Source of the DNA: Actinoplanes derwentensis
GTDB lineage: Bacteria > Actinomycetota > Actinomycetes > Mycobacteriales > Micromonosporaceae
DNA: 64,000 nucleotides
NCBI RefSeq assembly: GCF_900104725.1
Contig: NZ_LT629758.1
Coordinates: 7,340,001 to 7,404,000 of the forward strand
Direction: 5' to 3'
Shown: positions 32,930 through 44,487 of the stretch, piece after piece
Layout: the number at the start of each line of letters is the position of its first letter
How positions within the stretch are numbered: the first letter of the stretch is position 1
Notes under the pieces: model-generated
What the model was told of the DNA's origin: nothing
The model's database searches: none
The model's input: only the letters and a program-made list of their open reading frames with translations
Program-made: the position numbers and the translations under genes

Positions 32930-33184
32930 TCAGGCGACCTCCGCCGAAGCGGCCTCGACACGGATCTCGAAGTCCTCGATCACCGGGTTGGCGAGCAGCT
33001 TGTCGGCGATCTCACGGGCCCGGTCAAGGTCGGGTTCCCCGGTGAAATCGATCTCGATCCGGCGGCCGATGCGGACAGAAGAGACATCGGTGACGCCGAG
33101 CCGGGGCAGCGCGTTCGCCACCGCTTGACCCTGCGGGTCCAGGATCTCCGGCTTGAGCATGACGTCGACCACGACGCGAGCCAC
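32930..33184 (-). CDS. purS: phosphoribosylformylglycinamidine synthase subunit PurS
   Basis: An 84-residue bridging subunit of the FGAM synthase complex. It reads [20 protein letters not shown] and continues with the family pattern [14 protein letters not shown] and VIEDFEI. GTG 33184 was chosen over another GTG two codons upstream because AGGAG is five bases before it and known PurS proteins start at this residue. First gene of the purSQL operon. Confidence 0.95.
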   Translation of the reverse strand: MARVVVDVMLKPEILDPQGQAVANALPRLGVTDVSSVRIGRRIEIDFTGEPDLDRAREIADKLLANPVIEDFEIRVEAASAEVA

Positions 33185-33431
33185 GGGCACTCCTGACTGA
33201 TAGGTGTAAGCAGGCGAAGCCTACCCGGTGTGACAGACGGCAAGGCCGGGGGCCGGTGTCGGCAGCCCGACCCAAGCGTCATTGAGCAGGGCGTGGACCC
33301 CCATCACTCAGTGATATAGGTCAATTGAACTGTTGGCCCGGTGTAAACGATGACCTAGGTTTCATCCATCGAATTCGATTCTCCAAGCGCGCGCGCCTCG
33401 TCGACCCGATCCCCCAGAAAGGACTCTCGAC

Positions 33432-34109
33432 GTGCGCATTCGACTCCTGGCCACCGTCGCCGGTGCCATCGCTGCCCTGGTCGCGCCCTCCGCTGCCCAG
33501 GCCGCGGAACCCGTCACTCCGTACATCATCGGCGGAAGCACGGTCTCCTCCGCGCCGTGGGCGGCCGCGGTCTTCAGCAACGGCAGCTTCACCTGTTCCG
33601 GAACGATCATCTCGGCCAACTATGTGCTCACCGCCCGTCACTGCGTCAGCGGCACCATGTCGGTACGGGTCGGAAGCGTCAGCTACGGCTCGGGCGGTGT
33701 CACCCGGACCGTCTCGTCCTCGGCCACCCGTTACGACCTGGCCCTGCTGCGCCTGAGCAGCGCGGTCAGCACCTCGTACATGCCGCTGTCCAGCGCGTAC
33801 CCGCCGGTCGGCTCGACCAACAGCATCTACGGCTGGGGCATGACCTGTTACTCCGGCTGCTCGGCGTCGCCGACGCTGAAGACCGCCACCGTGCAGGTCA
33901 CCTCGACCAACCAGACCGATGCCTACGGCGGCCGGGCCATCGGCAGCACGCGGATCAACGGGAACGCCTGGCGTGGCGACTCGGGCGGCCCGCAGGTCTA
34001 CAACGGCGCCCAGGTGGGTGTCGCGTCGACGGCGGACGGTTCGAGCCGCCAGTACTACGGCAGCGTCGCCTACAACCGGGCGTGGATCACCTCGACCGCG
34101 GGCGTCTGA
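33432..34109 (+). CDS. secreted trypsin-like serine protease
   Basis: An S1-family protease of 225 residues. The signal peptide ends SAAQAA at about residue 24. The activation region PYIIGGSTVSS follows after only a few residues, so there is almost no propeptide. The triad is visible: His in LTARHC, Asp in RYDLALLRL and Ser in WRGDSGGPQ. Cys pairs match the trypsin fold, and the residue six before Ser (N in RINGNAW) suggests the specificity pocket is not the classic Asp189 of trypsin. GTG 33432 has GAAAGGA upstream. It is flanked by unrelated purine genes and expressed alone. Confidence 0.9.
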   Translation: MRIRLLATVAGAIAALVAPSAAQAAEPVTPYIIGGSTVSSAPWAAAVFSNGSFTCSGTIISANYVLTARHCVSGTMSVRVGSVSYGSGGVTRTVSSSATRYDLALLRLSSAVSTSYMPLSSAYPPVGSTNSIYGWGMTCYSGCSASPTLKTATVQVTSTNQTDAYGGRAIGSTRINGNAWRGDSGGPQVYNGAQVGVASTADGSSRQYYGSVAYNRAWITSTAGV

Positions 34110-34110
34110 G

Positions 34111-34153
34111 GTGTGGTGACTTCGGGTGCGATCCGCACCCGAAGTCACCACAC
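34111..34153. terminator. 20-bp stem hairpin after the protease gene
   Basis: GTGTGGTGACTTCGGGTGCG, loop ATC, and the exact inverse form a perfect 20-bp stem one base after the protease stop and five bases before the purB stop. It has no U-run but is placed to end both convergent transcripts. Confidence 0.75.
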
Positions 34154-34158
34154 GAGAG

Positions 34159-35580
34159 TCAGAGGATCGGCGCGGGTGCGTAGGCGGCCGCGGCCGGGTG
34201 CTGGGCGACGATCTCGGCGACCCGGTCGGCGACCGCGCGCACCTGCGCCGGTGCCGCGCCCACGAAGGCGGCCCGGTCCGCGACCAGGGTGTCGATCTCA
34301 CCCCGGGACAGTTGGAGGCGCTCGTCGCCGGCGAGCCGGTCGAAGAGGTCGTTGACCGCCACACCCTTCTCCCGCATGGCCAGGGCCACCCCGACCGCGT
34401 GCTCCTTGATGACCTCGTGCGCGACCTCCCGGCCGACACCCTTGCGCACCGCCGCGACCAGCACCTTCGTGGTGGCCAGGAAGGGCAGGAAGCGGTCCAG
34501 CTCACGGCCGATGACGGCGGGGTACGCCCCGAACTCGTCGAGCACCGTCAGGAACGTCTGGAACAGCCCGTCGGCGGCGAAGAACGCGTCCGGCAACGCC
34601 ACCCGGCGGACCACCGAGCAGGAGACGTCGCCTTCGTTCCACTGGTCACCGGCCAGCTCGCCGACCATCGACAGGTAACCGCGGACGATCACCGCGAGGC
34701 CGTTGACCCGCTCCGACGAGCGGGTGTTCATCTTGTGCGGCATCGCCGAGGAGCCGACCTGGCCGGGCTTGAAACCCTCGGTGACCAGCTCCTGACCGAC
34801 CATCAGCCGGATCGTGGTGGCCAGCGACGACGGCCCGGCGACGACCTGCGCGAGCGCCGACACCACGTCGAAGTCGAGCGACCGCGGATAGACCTGGCCG
34901 ACGCTGGACAGCACCCGCTTGAAGCCGAGGTGCTCGGCGACCTTCTTCTCCAGCTCAGCGGCCTTCTCAAAGGAACCGTCGAAGAGGTCGAGCTGGTCGG
35001 CGGCGGTGCCGACCGGGCCCTTGATGCCCCGCAGCGGATAGCGCTCGATCAGGTCGTCCAGCCGCTCGTACGCGATCAGCAGTTCCTCGGCCGCCGACGC
35101 GAACCGCTTGCCGAGGGTGGTGGCCTGCGCCGCGACGTTGTGCGAACGGCCGGTCAGCACCAGGTCGGAGTGCTCGACCGCGAGGGTGGTCAGGCGGGCC
35201 AGGGTGGCCACCACCCGGCCGCGGATCAACTCCAGCGAGGCACGGATCTGCAGCTGCTCGACGTTCTCGGTCAGGTCGCGGGAGGTCATCCCCTTGTGGA
35301 TCTGCTCGAACCCGGCCAGCTCGCTGAACTCCTCGATGCGGGCCTTCACGTCGTGCCTGGTGATCCGCTCGCGGGCGGCGATCGACTCCAGGTCGACCTG
35401 GTCGAGCACGGCTTCGTACGCCTCGACGGCACCTTCCGGAACGTCCACACCGAGGTCACGCTGAGCGATCAGGACCGCGAGCCACAGCTGGCGCTCCATC
35501 CTGATCTTCTCCTCCGGGGACCAGAGGGTGACGAGGTCGGCGGAGGCGTACCGGGCGGCGAGCACGTTCGGGATGGTCAC
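34159..35580 (-). CDS. purB: adenylosuccinate lyase
   Basis: Cleaves SAICAR and adenylosuccinate, releasing fumarate in two purine steps. The 473-residue protein starts TIPNVLAARYASADLVTLWS. The fumarase/aspartase-superfamily signature is GQVGSSAMPHKMNTRSSERV, whose Ser loop is catalytic. GMTSRDLTENVEQLQIRASL includes the conserved TSxD region. GTG 35580 overlaps the stop of the MFS gene by four bases (GTGA), so a housekeeping enzyme is translationally coupled to an ArsR-MFS pair. An additional promoter inside the MFS gene may exist but was not identified. Confidence 0.96.
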   Translation of the reverse strand: MTIPNVLAARYASADLVTLWSPEEKIRMERQLWLAVLIAQRDLGVDVPEGAVEAYEAVLDQVDLESIAARERITRHDVKARIEEFSELAGFEQIHKGMTSRDLTENVEQLQIRASLELIRGRVVATLARLTTLAVEHSDLVLTGRSHNVAAQATTLGKRFASAAEELLIAYERLDDLIERYPLRGIKGPVGTAADQLDLFDGSFEKAAELEKKVAEHLGFKRVLSSVGQVYPRSLDFDVVSALAQVVAGPSSLATTIRLMVGQELVTEGFKPGQVGSSAMPHKMNTRSSERVNGLAVIVRGYLSMVGELAGDQWNEGDVSCSVVRRVALPDAFFAADGLFQTFLTVLDEFGAYPAVIGRELDRFLPFLATTKVLVAAVRKGVGREVAHEVIKEHAVGVALAMREKGVAVNDLFDRLAGDERLQLSRGEIDTLVADRAAFVGAAPAQVRAVADRVAEIVAQHPAAAAYAPAPIL

Positions 35581-36824
35581 GTCACCGATTCTTTCATGGT
35601 CCCGGGCTCGTCCTCCGGCAGCCGGTGACGCAGGGTGCGGACATCGCGGCTGGCCAGCATGCCCAGCACCGCGACGACCACCGCCACACCGGTCCCGATC
35701 AGCGTCGCCCGTAGACCGGCCACCTCGGCGATCGGGCCGATCGCCACCTGCCCCAGCGGAATCGCGGCGAACGAGCCGACCATGTCGTACGAATAGACCC
35801 GGGCCAGCCGGTCGGCGGGCACATGCTCCTGCACCGTGGTCTCCCAGGCGACCCCGAACTGTTCGAGCATCAGCCCGGCCACGAACATCGCCAGGAACAG
35901 CGCCCACAGCTGCGGATACACGCCCAGCACGAACAGCGGCAGCGCCATGCCGAAGCAGCTGACCACCCCGACGAAGAGCAACCGGCGCAACCTCAGCCGG
36001 ATCGCCAGCAGCCCGCCGAGCACGAGACCGGCCGTCTCCGCGGCCAGCACCAGCCCCCACGCCGGGCGGCCGACGGTCTGGTCGGCCACCGTCGGGCCCA
36101 GCACGTAGAGCCCGCCGCTCCAGGCCGCGTTCAGCAGCGAGAACCCGGCCACCACCGCCCACAGCCAGGTCCGGGACCGGAACTCCGACCAGCCGGTCCG
36201 CAGATCGGCGAGCACATGCGAGCGCGGTCCGGACCGGGCCGGCACTGCGACCCGGACCGCGGCGAAACAGAACGCGGCGACGACGAACGTGACCGCGTCG
36301 ACCGCGATCCCGACGCCCGGATCGGTGGCCGCGACCACCACGCCGGCGGCCGGGGCGCCGAGGACCATGGCGCCGTTCAGGACGATCCGGCTGAGGGCGA
36401 TGGCCTGGAGACGCACGTTCTCCGGCACGGTCATCGGCAGCAGCGCCGCGCTGGCCGGCAGCGCCATCGCGCTGGCCACCCCGTTCAGCACCGAGAGAAG
36501 GACGAGCAGCGGGATCGTCGCGGCGCCGGTGAGCACCAGGGCCGCGACCGCCGCCTGCGTCACCGCGGCGGCGACGTTCGACCCGACCATCATCAGGTGC
36601 CGGGGCAGCCGGTCGGCCAGCACCCCGCCGAAGAGCAGGAAGATCACGTTGGCCAGGGTCCGGGTGCCGACCACGAGGCCCAGGTCGCGGGCCGAACCGG
36701 TCAGGTCGAGGACGGCGAAGGCGAGGGCGATCGGGGCGAACGAGTTGCCCAGGGCGTTGATCGTGCGCCCGGCCAGCAGGAACCGGTAGGGCGTGGACCG
36801 CAGTGCGGCGAGAGAGTCCTTCAC
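35577..36824 (-). CDS. MFS transporter
   Basis: A 415-residue major-facilitator transporter with about twelve helices. The N-terminal motif GRTINALGNSFAPIALAFAVLDLTGSARDLGLVVGTRT and the loop FGGVLADRLPRHLMM (motif A) resemble the drug-efflux group of actinobacteria. The C-terminal loop is short and acidic (HRLPEDEPGTMKESVT). GTG 36824 overlaps the regulator stop (GTGA) and its own stop overlaps purB. Substrate unknown; control by the upstream ArsR-type protein is likely. Confidence 0.88.
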   Translation of the reverse strand: MKDSLAALRSTPYRFLLAGRTINALGNSFAPIALAFAVLDLTGSARDLGLVVGTRTLANVIFLLFGGVLADRLPRHLMMVGSNVAAAVTQAAVAALVLTGAATIPLLVLLSVLNGVASAMALPASAALLPMTVPENVRLQAIALSRIVLNGAMVLGAPAAGVVVAATDPGVGIAVDAVTFVVAAFCFAAVRVAVPARSGPRSHVLADLRTGWSEFRSRTWLWAVVAGFSLLNAAWSGGLYVLGPTVADQTVGRPAWGLVLAAETAGLVLGGLLAIRLRLRRLLFVGVVSCFGMALPLFVLGVYPQLWALFLAMFVAGLMLEQFGVAWETTVQEHVPADRLARVYSYDMVGSFAAIPLGQVAIGPIAEVAGLRATLIGTGVAVVVAVLGMLASRDVRTLRHRLPEDEPGTMKESVT

Positions 36825-37351
36825 CGCGTCGGCTCCCGCTGCTGGAACATCGCGACCGTGGTGCTGGTCCGCACGGTGCCGGGGGTGCGTGGCGGCTGGG
36901 CGGCCCGGTGCAGATCGTTCACCGCTTCCGAGATCCGGTCGCGGATCACCAGCCACACCTCGGGCTCGACCCAGAAGTCACCGTCGGCGAACAGGTTGCC
37001 GTGATCCGTGAAGGTGGCCTGTGAACTGCGCCGGATCAGCTCGTGCGCGATCGCGGCGAACTCGGCCCGCCGGTCGTCGTCCGGCCGGGAGCCACAGACC
37101 CGCTCCCGGTCGGCGAGGTACCGGTAGCGCTTCGCGACGCCACCGCGGATCTTCTCCTCGCCAGCTACCACGATCAGCCCACCGGCCAGCAGGTTGCGCA
37201 GGTGGTAGCTGGCGTTGGAGTGGGTGAGACCCAGCTCGCGAGCGACGTCGGCGGCGGTCAGTGACGCACCCGTCAGCAGCGACATGATCTGCAACCGGAC
37301 CGGATGCGCCAGCGCCCGCAGCGACGCTTTCCGATCCTCTCCCAAAGACAT
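36821..37351 (-). CDS. ArsR-type winged-helix transcriptional regulator
   Basis: A 176-residue regulator. Residues 8-90 form the winged helix: LRALAHPVRLQIMSLLTGAS, then LTAADVARELGLTHSNASYHLRNLLAGGLI. The wing is basic (EEKIRGGVAKRYRYLA). No metal-type CxC is seen, so it is not an arsenic sensor; the C-terminal 80 residues may bind a ligand. ATG 37351 lacks a ribosome site, and a candidate operator overlaps the start, so the transcript may be leaderless and self-repressed. It leads the regulator-MFS-purB operon and is divergent from the SCP2-like gene. Confidence 0.85.
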   Translation of the reverse strand: MSLGEDRKASLRALAHPVRLQIMSLLTGASLTAADVARELGLTHSNASYHLRNLLAGGLIVVAGEEKIRGGVAKRYRYLADRERVCGSRPDDDRRAEFAAIAHELIRRSSQATFTDHGNLFADGDFWVEPEVWLVIRDRISEAVNDLHRAAQPPRTPGTVRTSTTVAMFQQREPTR

Positions 37352-37404
37352 ATTGGGGAGTCTACGAACCGAAAACCCCGACTGTCCAACAGTTATTGGG
37401 GAGT
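37341..37404. promoter_or_regulatory. paired repeats in the ArsR/SCP2 divergent promoter
   Basis: TATTGGGGAGT occurs at 37351-37361 and 37394-37404, 43 bases (four turns) apart. Each is the right half of a CCAA-N6/7-TTGG inverted repeat (37341-37358 and 37386-37401). They cover the regulator start and the gap to the sterol-carrier gene, fitting an autoregulatory operator. Confidence 0.5.
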
Positions 37405-37473
37405 GGCACACTGCACGAACACACGGCATCCTCACCAGGGTTACCGGACAGTAAATTTCCGAAAGGACTGTTG

Positions 37474-37926
37474 ATGACTGACTTCAGCCCCGAATCGCTC
37501 GCGGCGATCGGCCCGAAGGAGTTCACTCAGCTCGTCAAGTCCACCTCGGACGCGAAGATCGCCGAGGTGATGGCCTCGGAGCGGCGCACCAAGGTCCTCG
37601 ACGAGATCTTTCACCGGATGCCCGGCATGTTCCGTGCGGAGCGGGCCGGCGACACCGCCACGGTCATCCACTGGATCATCTCCGGCGGCCCCGGCGACAC
37701 CAGTGACACCTACGAGACGGTGATCGAGAACAAGACCTGCACCGTCACCAGCACACCGGCCCGCGAGCCGAGACTGGCCATGACGATGGACGGGCCGACG
37801 TTCCTCAAGATCGTTTCCGGCACCGGCAACCCGGTCATGCTCTTCATGAGCGGCAAGATCAAAACTAAGGGTGACGTCATGCTCGCCACCAGCATCCCGA
37901 AACTGTTCGACATCCCCAAAGGCTGA
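37474..37926 (+). CDS. SCP2 sterol-binding-domain protein
   Basis: A 150-residue lipid-binding-type protein. After a helical N-terminus (LVKSTSDAKIAEVM, VLDEIFHRMPGMF) comes the SCP2 sheet: TATVIHWIISGGPGDTSDTYETVI, LAMTMDGPTFLKIVSGTGNPVMLFMSGKIKTKGDVMLA. The GKIKTKGD-type segment near the end is characteristic. ATG 37474 has GAAAGGA eight bases upstream. It is divergent from the ArsR gene across the repeat pair, so it may be part of the same regulon. Ligand unknown. Confidence 0.85.
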   Translation: MTDFSPESLAAIGPKEFTQLVKSTSDAKIAEVMASERRTKVLDEIFHRMPGMFRAERAGDTATVIHWIISGGPGDTSDTYETVIENKTCTVTSTPAREPRLAMTMDGPTFLKIVSGTGNPVMLFMSGKIKTKGDVMLATSIPKLFDIPKG

Positions 37927-38047
37927 TCAAGACCCTTTTCCGATACGCCGTTCGGCCCCACGACCGCAGCGGCCCGCCCTGCCTCGTCCGCGCGAGGCAG
38001 GGCGACGGGACCGGCCGACGGCGCGACCGCCGGGCCGAATGCGGTGG

Positions 38048-40673
<2,626 letters not shown>

Positions 40674-40674
<1 letters not shown>

Positions 40675-41621
40675 TGTACGACGTCGTTCTCCTGAGTCTG
40701 GCCGAGGGATCCGGCGACGGCTGCGGCTCCGGCTGCGGTGGTTGCGAGTCCGCCTGTGCCACCCCACGCACTCCGGTGCTGGCCTGTGCGGACGCGCTCC
40801 GCGAGGCCGGCGCCCGGGTGGAGACCGTGCTCGCCGGGTCGGACTCCGAGATCGACGCGGTCCTGGCCCGGTTCGACGGCCCGGCCCGGCCGGACGGTCT
40901 GACCTGGCCCGACCTGGACAGCACGATGCGGCTGGTGGTGGCGACCGCCACCGACGGCCAGCTGCGCGCCGTGATGCGCCGGCTGGTCCGGCGGTACGCC
41001 CCACCGCCCAGCAAACGCCCCGACGACCTGGACCGCACCCGGACCGTGCCGGACCTGCCCGCGGTGGCGATCCTGCCGCTCGACCCCGGCAACACCGAGG
41101 ACCTCGCGGCACAGCTCGGGCTGCCCCGGACCCCGGCCGCGGTGGCGGCGGCTGTGATGAACGGCACGGTCCGCCGGCTCGACCTGCTGCGCAACGACAG
41201 CGGTTCGGTGACCCTGGACGGCGCGTTGCTCGGCGGGTCCGGCGACGACGGCCGGGCAGTGCCGTGGCGCGGCCGGGTCGAAGTCGACGACACCGTGCTG
41301 ACCGACGGCGAAGAGCCGGTACTGGCCTGTGTGATCGGCAACGCCGCAGGTTACGCCGAGTTCGACGGCCTGCGGCTACTAGCCGACGGCGACCCCACCG
41401 ACGGCCGGGTCGAAGTCTCCGTCGCGGTCCCGACCGTGATCAAAAAGCGGTTCAAAGGCACCAAGGTCCAAGTCGAGGTACGCCGCGCTCGTGGCCGTGC
41501 CGTCTCGGTGCTCCCCCGCGAGGGCGAACTCCAGTTCCTCGACGACGGGGTGGCAGGATCGACCAGCCGCAAGCGATCCTGGTGGACCGAAGCAGGCGCC
41601 TGGGCGGTGTACGCGGGCTGA
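40674..41621 (+). CDS. degenerate diacylglycerol-kinase-like protein with N-terminal Cys cluster
   Basis: A 315-residue protein. The middle and C-terminal parts resemble the lipid-kinase (DAGK/LCB5) fold: GNTEDLAAQLGLPRTPAAVAAAV parallels the GTGNDxAxxLG helix, NGTVRRLDLLRND follows as in those enzymes, and the C-terminal beta sandwich reads VAVPTVIKKRFKGTKVQVEVRRARG. The catalytic GGDGT is missing. Instead residues 12-28 are Gly/Cys-rich with Cys17, Cys21, Cys24 and Cys28 (C-x3-C-x2-C-x3-C), which could bind metal or an Fe-S cluster. Start ATG overlaps the purA stop. Probably not an active lipid kinase; function unknown. Confidence 0.7.
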
Positions 41622-41680
41622 TTCCCGTGCCACTCTTGGACGGGTTCAGCAGGATATTTGTGATACCGGAGGTCTCATCC

Positions 41681-43828
41681 GTGGCGGACGAGCACGCCGA
41701 CCGCATCCACGGCCCGGGGGCCGAGTCGGCACCCCGGGACGTGGAACCGTTCTGGGCCGACGAGCCCGAGACGCCGGTGCACGGCCGAGCCGTGCCCCTG
41801 ACCGATCGGACCCCACCAGTCGGCATGGTCCAGGTCGAGCCGGGAGTCTTCCGCCCGGCCGACAACACCGAGCCGCCCGCGGTCCTCCGCCCGGCCGACA
41901 ACACCGAGCCGCCCGCGGTCCTCCGGTCGGCCGACGGCACCGAGCCGCCCGCGGTCTTCCAGGCGGCCGACGGCACCGAGCCGCCCAGGGCGCACGTTCC
42001 CGCCCAGCGGGCATCCACCGGCTGGCCGGTCACCGACGCCGGGCCACCCGCCCCGTCACCTGCGGTGCAGGCCGAGCACGCCGCTCAGTCGCCGTGGGCG
42101 CAGTCCGCACAGCAGCCGGACCAGCAGTACCACCAACAGCAGCACCAGCCGCAGCACCGGCCCGAGTCCGCCTCGGCCGAGCAGACGCCGCAGCAGGAGC
42201 AGGCATGGCAGCACGGCCGTGTCCAGCCGATTCCGACCATGCGCCAGCCGGTCCAGCGCCCTCCGGCACCGCAGGTGGAGCCGGCACCCCAGCCGACCCG
42301 GCCGGCTCCTACCCGCCAGGTCCAGCAACACGAACCGGTCCAACGACACGAGCCGGTCCAGCAGCACCAGACGGCCCAAGGTCACGGCCCGGTCCAGCGG
42401 CAGAGTGAGACCGCGTCACCGGTGGAGCCGGTCCGACCCCGGACGGACCAGTGGCCGTCTCACCAGCCGGACCAGCAGGCGCTACGCCAGGCTCAGCCCG
42501 AGACGGTGCGGGCGGAACAGCCGATGCTGCGGGAAGCCGCGCCGTTCGTGCGGCCGGCGACTCAGCCGGTGGCACAGCAGCCTGCTCCGGTCGTACCACC
42601 GCAGTCTCTGCCGGAGCCCGGACCATCGCAACGCACCGCGGAATCCGCACACCGGGGGCACGCCGTGCCCGTACCGCCGCCCGCTCCGCATTTACCGCCG
42701 CACCAGCCGCAAGATCACGTCGCGCCGCAACCGGCGCCCTGGCCTCTGCAGGACGCGGCGGTGCAGGCGCCGGTGCACACCACCCCGCTCTATCCGCCGC
42801 GGGCCGACAATCCGCCGGCGGACAGCGCGCAGGTCCTGGAGGGGCAGCCTCCGGCCGCGGAGGATCCGTTCCAGGAGCTGAACTGGCTTGCGGACAACAC
42901 GCCGACCGCGGAGGAGTTCGCGAAGCGGCGGCTGGCCCGTCCGGCTCAGCAGAGTGCCACGATGGGTGCTCGGGCGATCCTGCAGAACGCGACGTTCGGC
43001 CTGCTCAAGATGGCTCCGGGGCAGTATGAGATGGAGTACAAGCAGGACGTCGAGATGGTTCGCCGCAACTTCGGCGGGCTGCGTCAGGTCACCGTGGTCA
43101 ACCCCAAGGGTGGTGCCGGGAAGACCGTGGCGGTGCTGCTGCTCGCGATGACGTTCGGGCAGAAGCGCGGCGGGTACGTGCTGGCCTGGGACAACAACGA
43201 GACCCAGGGCACACTGGGGATGCGGGCGCAGCAGGACTTCCACGCCCGGACGGTCCGCGACATGATGCGTGATCTGCATCTCTTCCAGGGTGCGCAGGGC
43301 CGGGTCGGCGATCTGTCGCAGTATGTACGGGCGCAGGGCGAGGGCATGTTCGACGTGCTCGCCTCGGACGAGTCGGCGACTGCCGGTGAGATGCTGACCG
43401 CGAACTCGTTCGCCGAGATCCGTGACGTGGTGAGCCGGTTCTACAAGCTGATCTTCGTGGACACCGGTAACAACGTCCGCGCGGAGAACTGGCAGGCCTC
43501 GATGGACGCCACCGACCAGCTGGTGATCACCATGTCGGCGCGTAACGACTCGGCCGAGACCGCCGCCCGAATGCTCGACCACCTGGAACAGGGCGGCAGG
43601 CGACGGCTCGTGCGGCAGGCGGTGACCATCGTCACGATGCCGCCGACCCGCAAGGACATCGACCTGCAGTGGATCCAGCAGCACTTCGCGGCCCGGACCC
43701 GGGCGGTGGTGGTGGCCCCCTACGAGCGGTTGATCGACTCGGGCGAGCCGATCCGCTACGGCGAACTCTCCGTCCCCACGAAGGACGCCTGGCTCAAGAT
43801 CGCCGCAGCGGTGGCCTCGGGTCTCTGA
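41681..43828 (+). CDS. ParA/MinD-type ATPase with long Pro/Gln-rich N-terminus
   Basis: A 715-residue protein. The last 260 residues are a ParA-like P-loop ATPase: the deviant Walker A is N-P-K-G-G-A-G-K-T at residues 474-482, FVDTGNNV matches Walker B, and Lys476 is the signature Lys. The first 400 residues are disordered, Pro/Gln/His-rich, beginning with four RPADNTEPPAVL-type repeats. Residues 405-440 (QELNWLADNTPTAEEFAKRRLARP) form a conserved linker. GTG 41681 has GGAGGT seven bases upstream. There is no ParB partner nearby, so it is not the chromosomal parA. Similar proteins occur in actinomycetes and may position secretion or polar complexes, which is inference. Confidence 0.82.
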   Translation: MADEHADRIHGPGAESAPRDVEPFWADEPETPVHGRAVPLTDRTPPVGMVQVEPGVFRPADNTEPPAVLRPADNTEPPAVLRSADGTEPPAVFQAADGTEPPRAHVPAQRASTGWPVTDAGPPAPSPAVQAEHAAQSPWAQSAQQPDQQYHQQQHQPQHRPESASAEQTPQQEQAWQHGRVQPIPTMRQPVQRPPAPQVEPAPQPTRPAPTRQVQQHEPVQRHEPVQQHQTAQGHGPVQRQSETASPVEPVRPRTDQWPSHQPDQQALRQAQPETVRAEQPMLREAAPFVRPATQPVAQQPAPVVPPQSLPEPGPSQRTAESAHRGHAVPVPPPAPHLPPHQPQDHVAPQPAPWPLQDAAVQAPVHTTPLYPPRADNPPADSAQVLEGQPPAAEDPFQELNWLADNTPTAEEFAKRRLARPAQQSATMGARAILQNATFGLLKMAPGQYEMEYKQDVEMVRRNFGGLRQVTVVNPKGGAGKTVAVLLLAMTFGQKRGGYVLAWDNNETQGTLGMRAQQDFHARTVRDMMRDLHLFQGAQGRVGDLSQYVRAQGEGMFDVLASDESATAGEMLTANSFAEIRDVVSRFYKLIFVDTGNNVRAENWQASMDATDQLVITMSARNDSAETAARMLDHLEQGGRRRLVRQAVTIVTMPPTRKDIDLQWIQQHFAARTRAVVVAPYERLIDSGEPIRYGELSVPTKDAWLKIAAAVASGL
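41849..41990 (+). repeat. tandem repeats in the ParA-like gene
   Basis: Four 36-base units encoding R-P/S-A-D-N/G-T-E-P-P-A-V-L/F. The first two are identical over most of their length (CCGGCCGACAACACCGAGCC), the last two diverged, so the duplication seems recent. Confidence 0.75.
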
Positions 43829-43903
43829 AGCCCCATGGCGGGATCCCCGGCGTCGGGTCTTCACATCGCGAATCTGCCGGTGGCGGGTCTTCTCGTTGCG
43901 GAT

Positions 43904-43938
43904 CCGCCGGTGACGGGCTGACGGCCCGCCACCGGCGG
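43904..43938. terminator. hairpin between the ParA-like gene and DUF3151
   Basis: CCGCCGGTG-A-CGGGC, loop TGACG, GCCCG-C-CACCGGCGG. It lies between two convergent genes and has no U-run, so it is a probable bidirectional terminator of the GC-rich type. Just upstream is an imperfect repeat of GGGTCTTC with CCGGTGRCGGG. Confidence 0.55.
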
Positions 43939-43944
43939 AGCGCG

Positions 43945-44367
43945 TCAGGACAGGGCGTCGGCCGCGGCCGGGTCGCTGTCGCGGAGGAACTGGGCGCAGC
44001 GGGCCGCCTCGTCCGCCTCACCGATCGCGGCGGCCGCCTGTGACAGGACGTGCAGGCAGCGGAGGAAGCCCTGGTTGGCCTCGTGCGACCACGGGATCGG
44101 GCCGTGGCCCTTCCAGCCGTTGCGGCGCAGCGCGTCGAGGCCGCGGTGGTAACCGGTGCGGGCGTAGGCGTACGCGGTGACCGGCTCGCCGTCGGCCAGC
44201 GCACCGGCGGCCAGTGGCGCCCACGCGGCGCTGTAGGAGGGATAGTCGGCGGCGACCGCCTTGAAAGCCGCCCCGCCACCCGCGGCGGCGGCCTCGGCGA
44301 GAGCTTTGTCGGCTTCGGCGTCGGCGGGCAGTCGCGTGGCCGGCGGGCCGGGAAGGAGGTTCTGCAT
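43945..44367 (-). CDS. DUF3151 protein
   Basis: A 140-residue actinobacterial protein of unknown function. It begins MQNLLPGPPATRLPAD, and contains AADYPSYSAAWAPLAAGAL and AYARTGYHRGLDALRRNGWKGHGPIPW with SHEANQGFLRCLHVLSQAA, which are the DUF3151 signature. It is helical and TPR-like in feel. ATG 44367 has GGAGGT seven bases upstream. I recall relatives lying close to fba in actinomycetes, as here (fba is 3.4 kb away). Confidence 0.85.
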   Translation of the reverse strand: MQNLLPGPPATRLPADAEADKALAEAAAAGGGAAFKAVAADYPSYSAAWAPLAAGALADGEPVTAYAYARTGYHRGLDALRRNGWKGHGPIPWSHEANQGFLRCLHVLSQAAAAIGEADEAARCAQFLRDSDPAAADALS

Positions 44368-44487
44368 GACCCCATTCAACCCGGCCGGCCGTCGAACATT
44401 CCGCCGCGGCCACGTTTCACCGCATGAACAGCCGAATTCAACCCGACTGAGCAGCCCGGCCCGGCGGACCCGGCACGGGTTGGTCGG

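Noticed and set aside
33185..33431. Purine riboswitch upstream of purS
   Set aside because: No conserved purine-aptamer core or suitable P1-P3 helices could be drawn; only a weak TAGG/CCTA dyad.
43829..43903. Tandem repeat GGGTCTTC...CCGGTG
   Set aside because: Only two imperfect copies just after a stop; too degenerate to call a repeat element.
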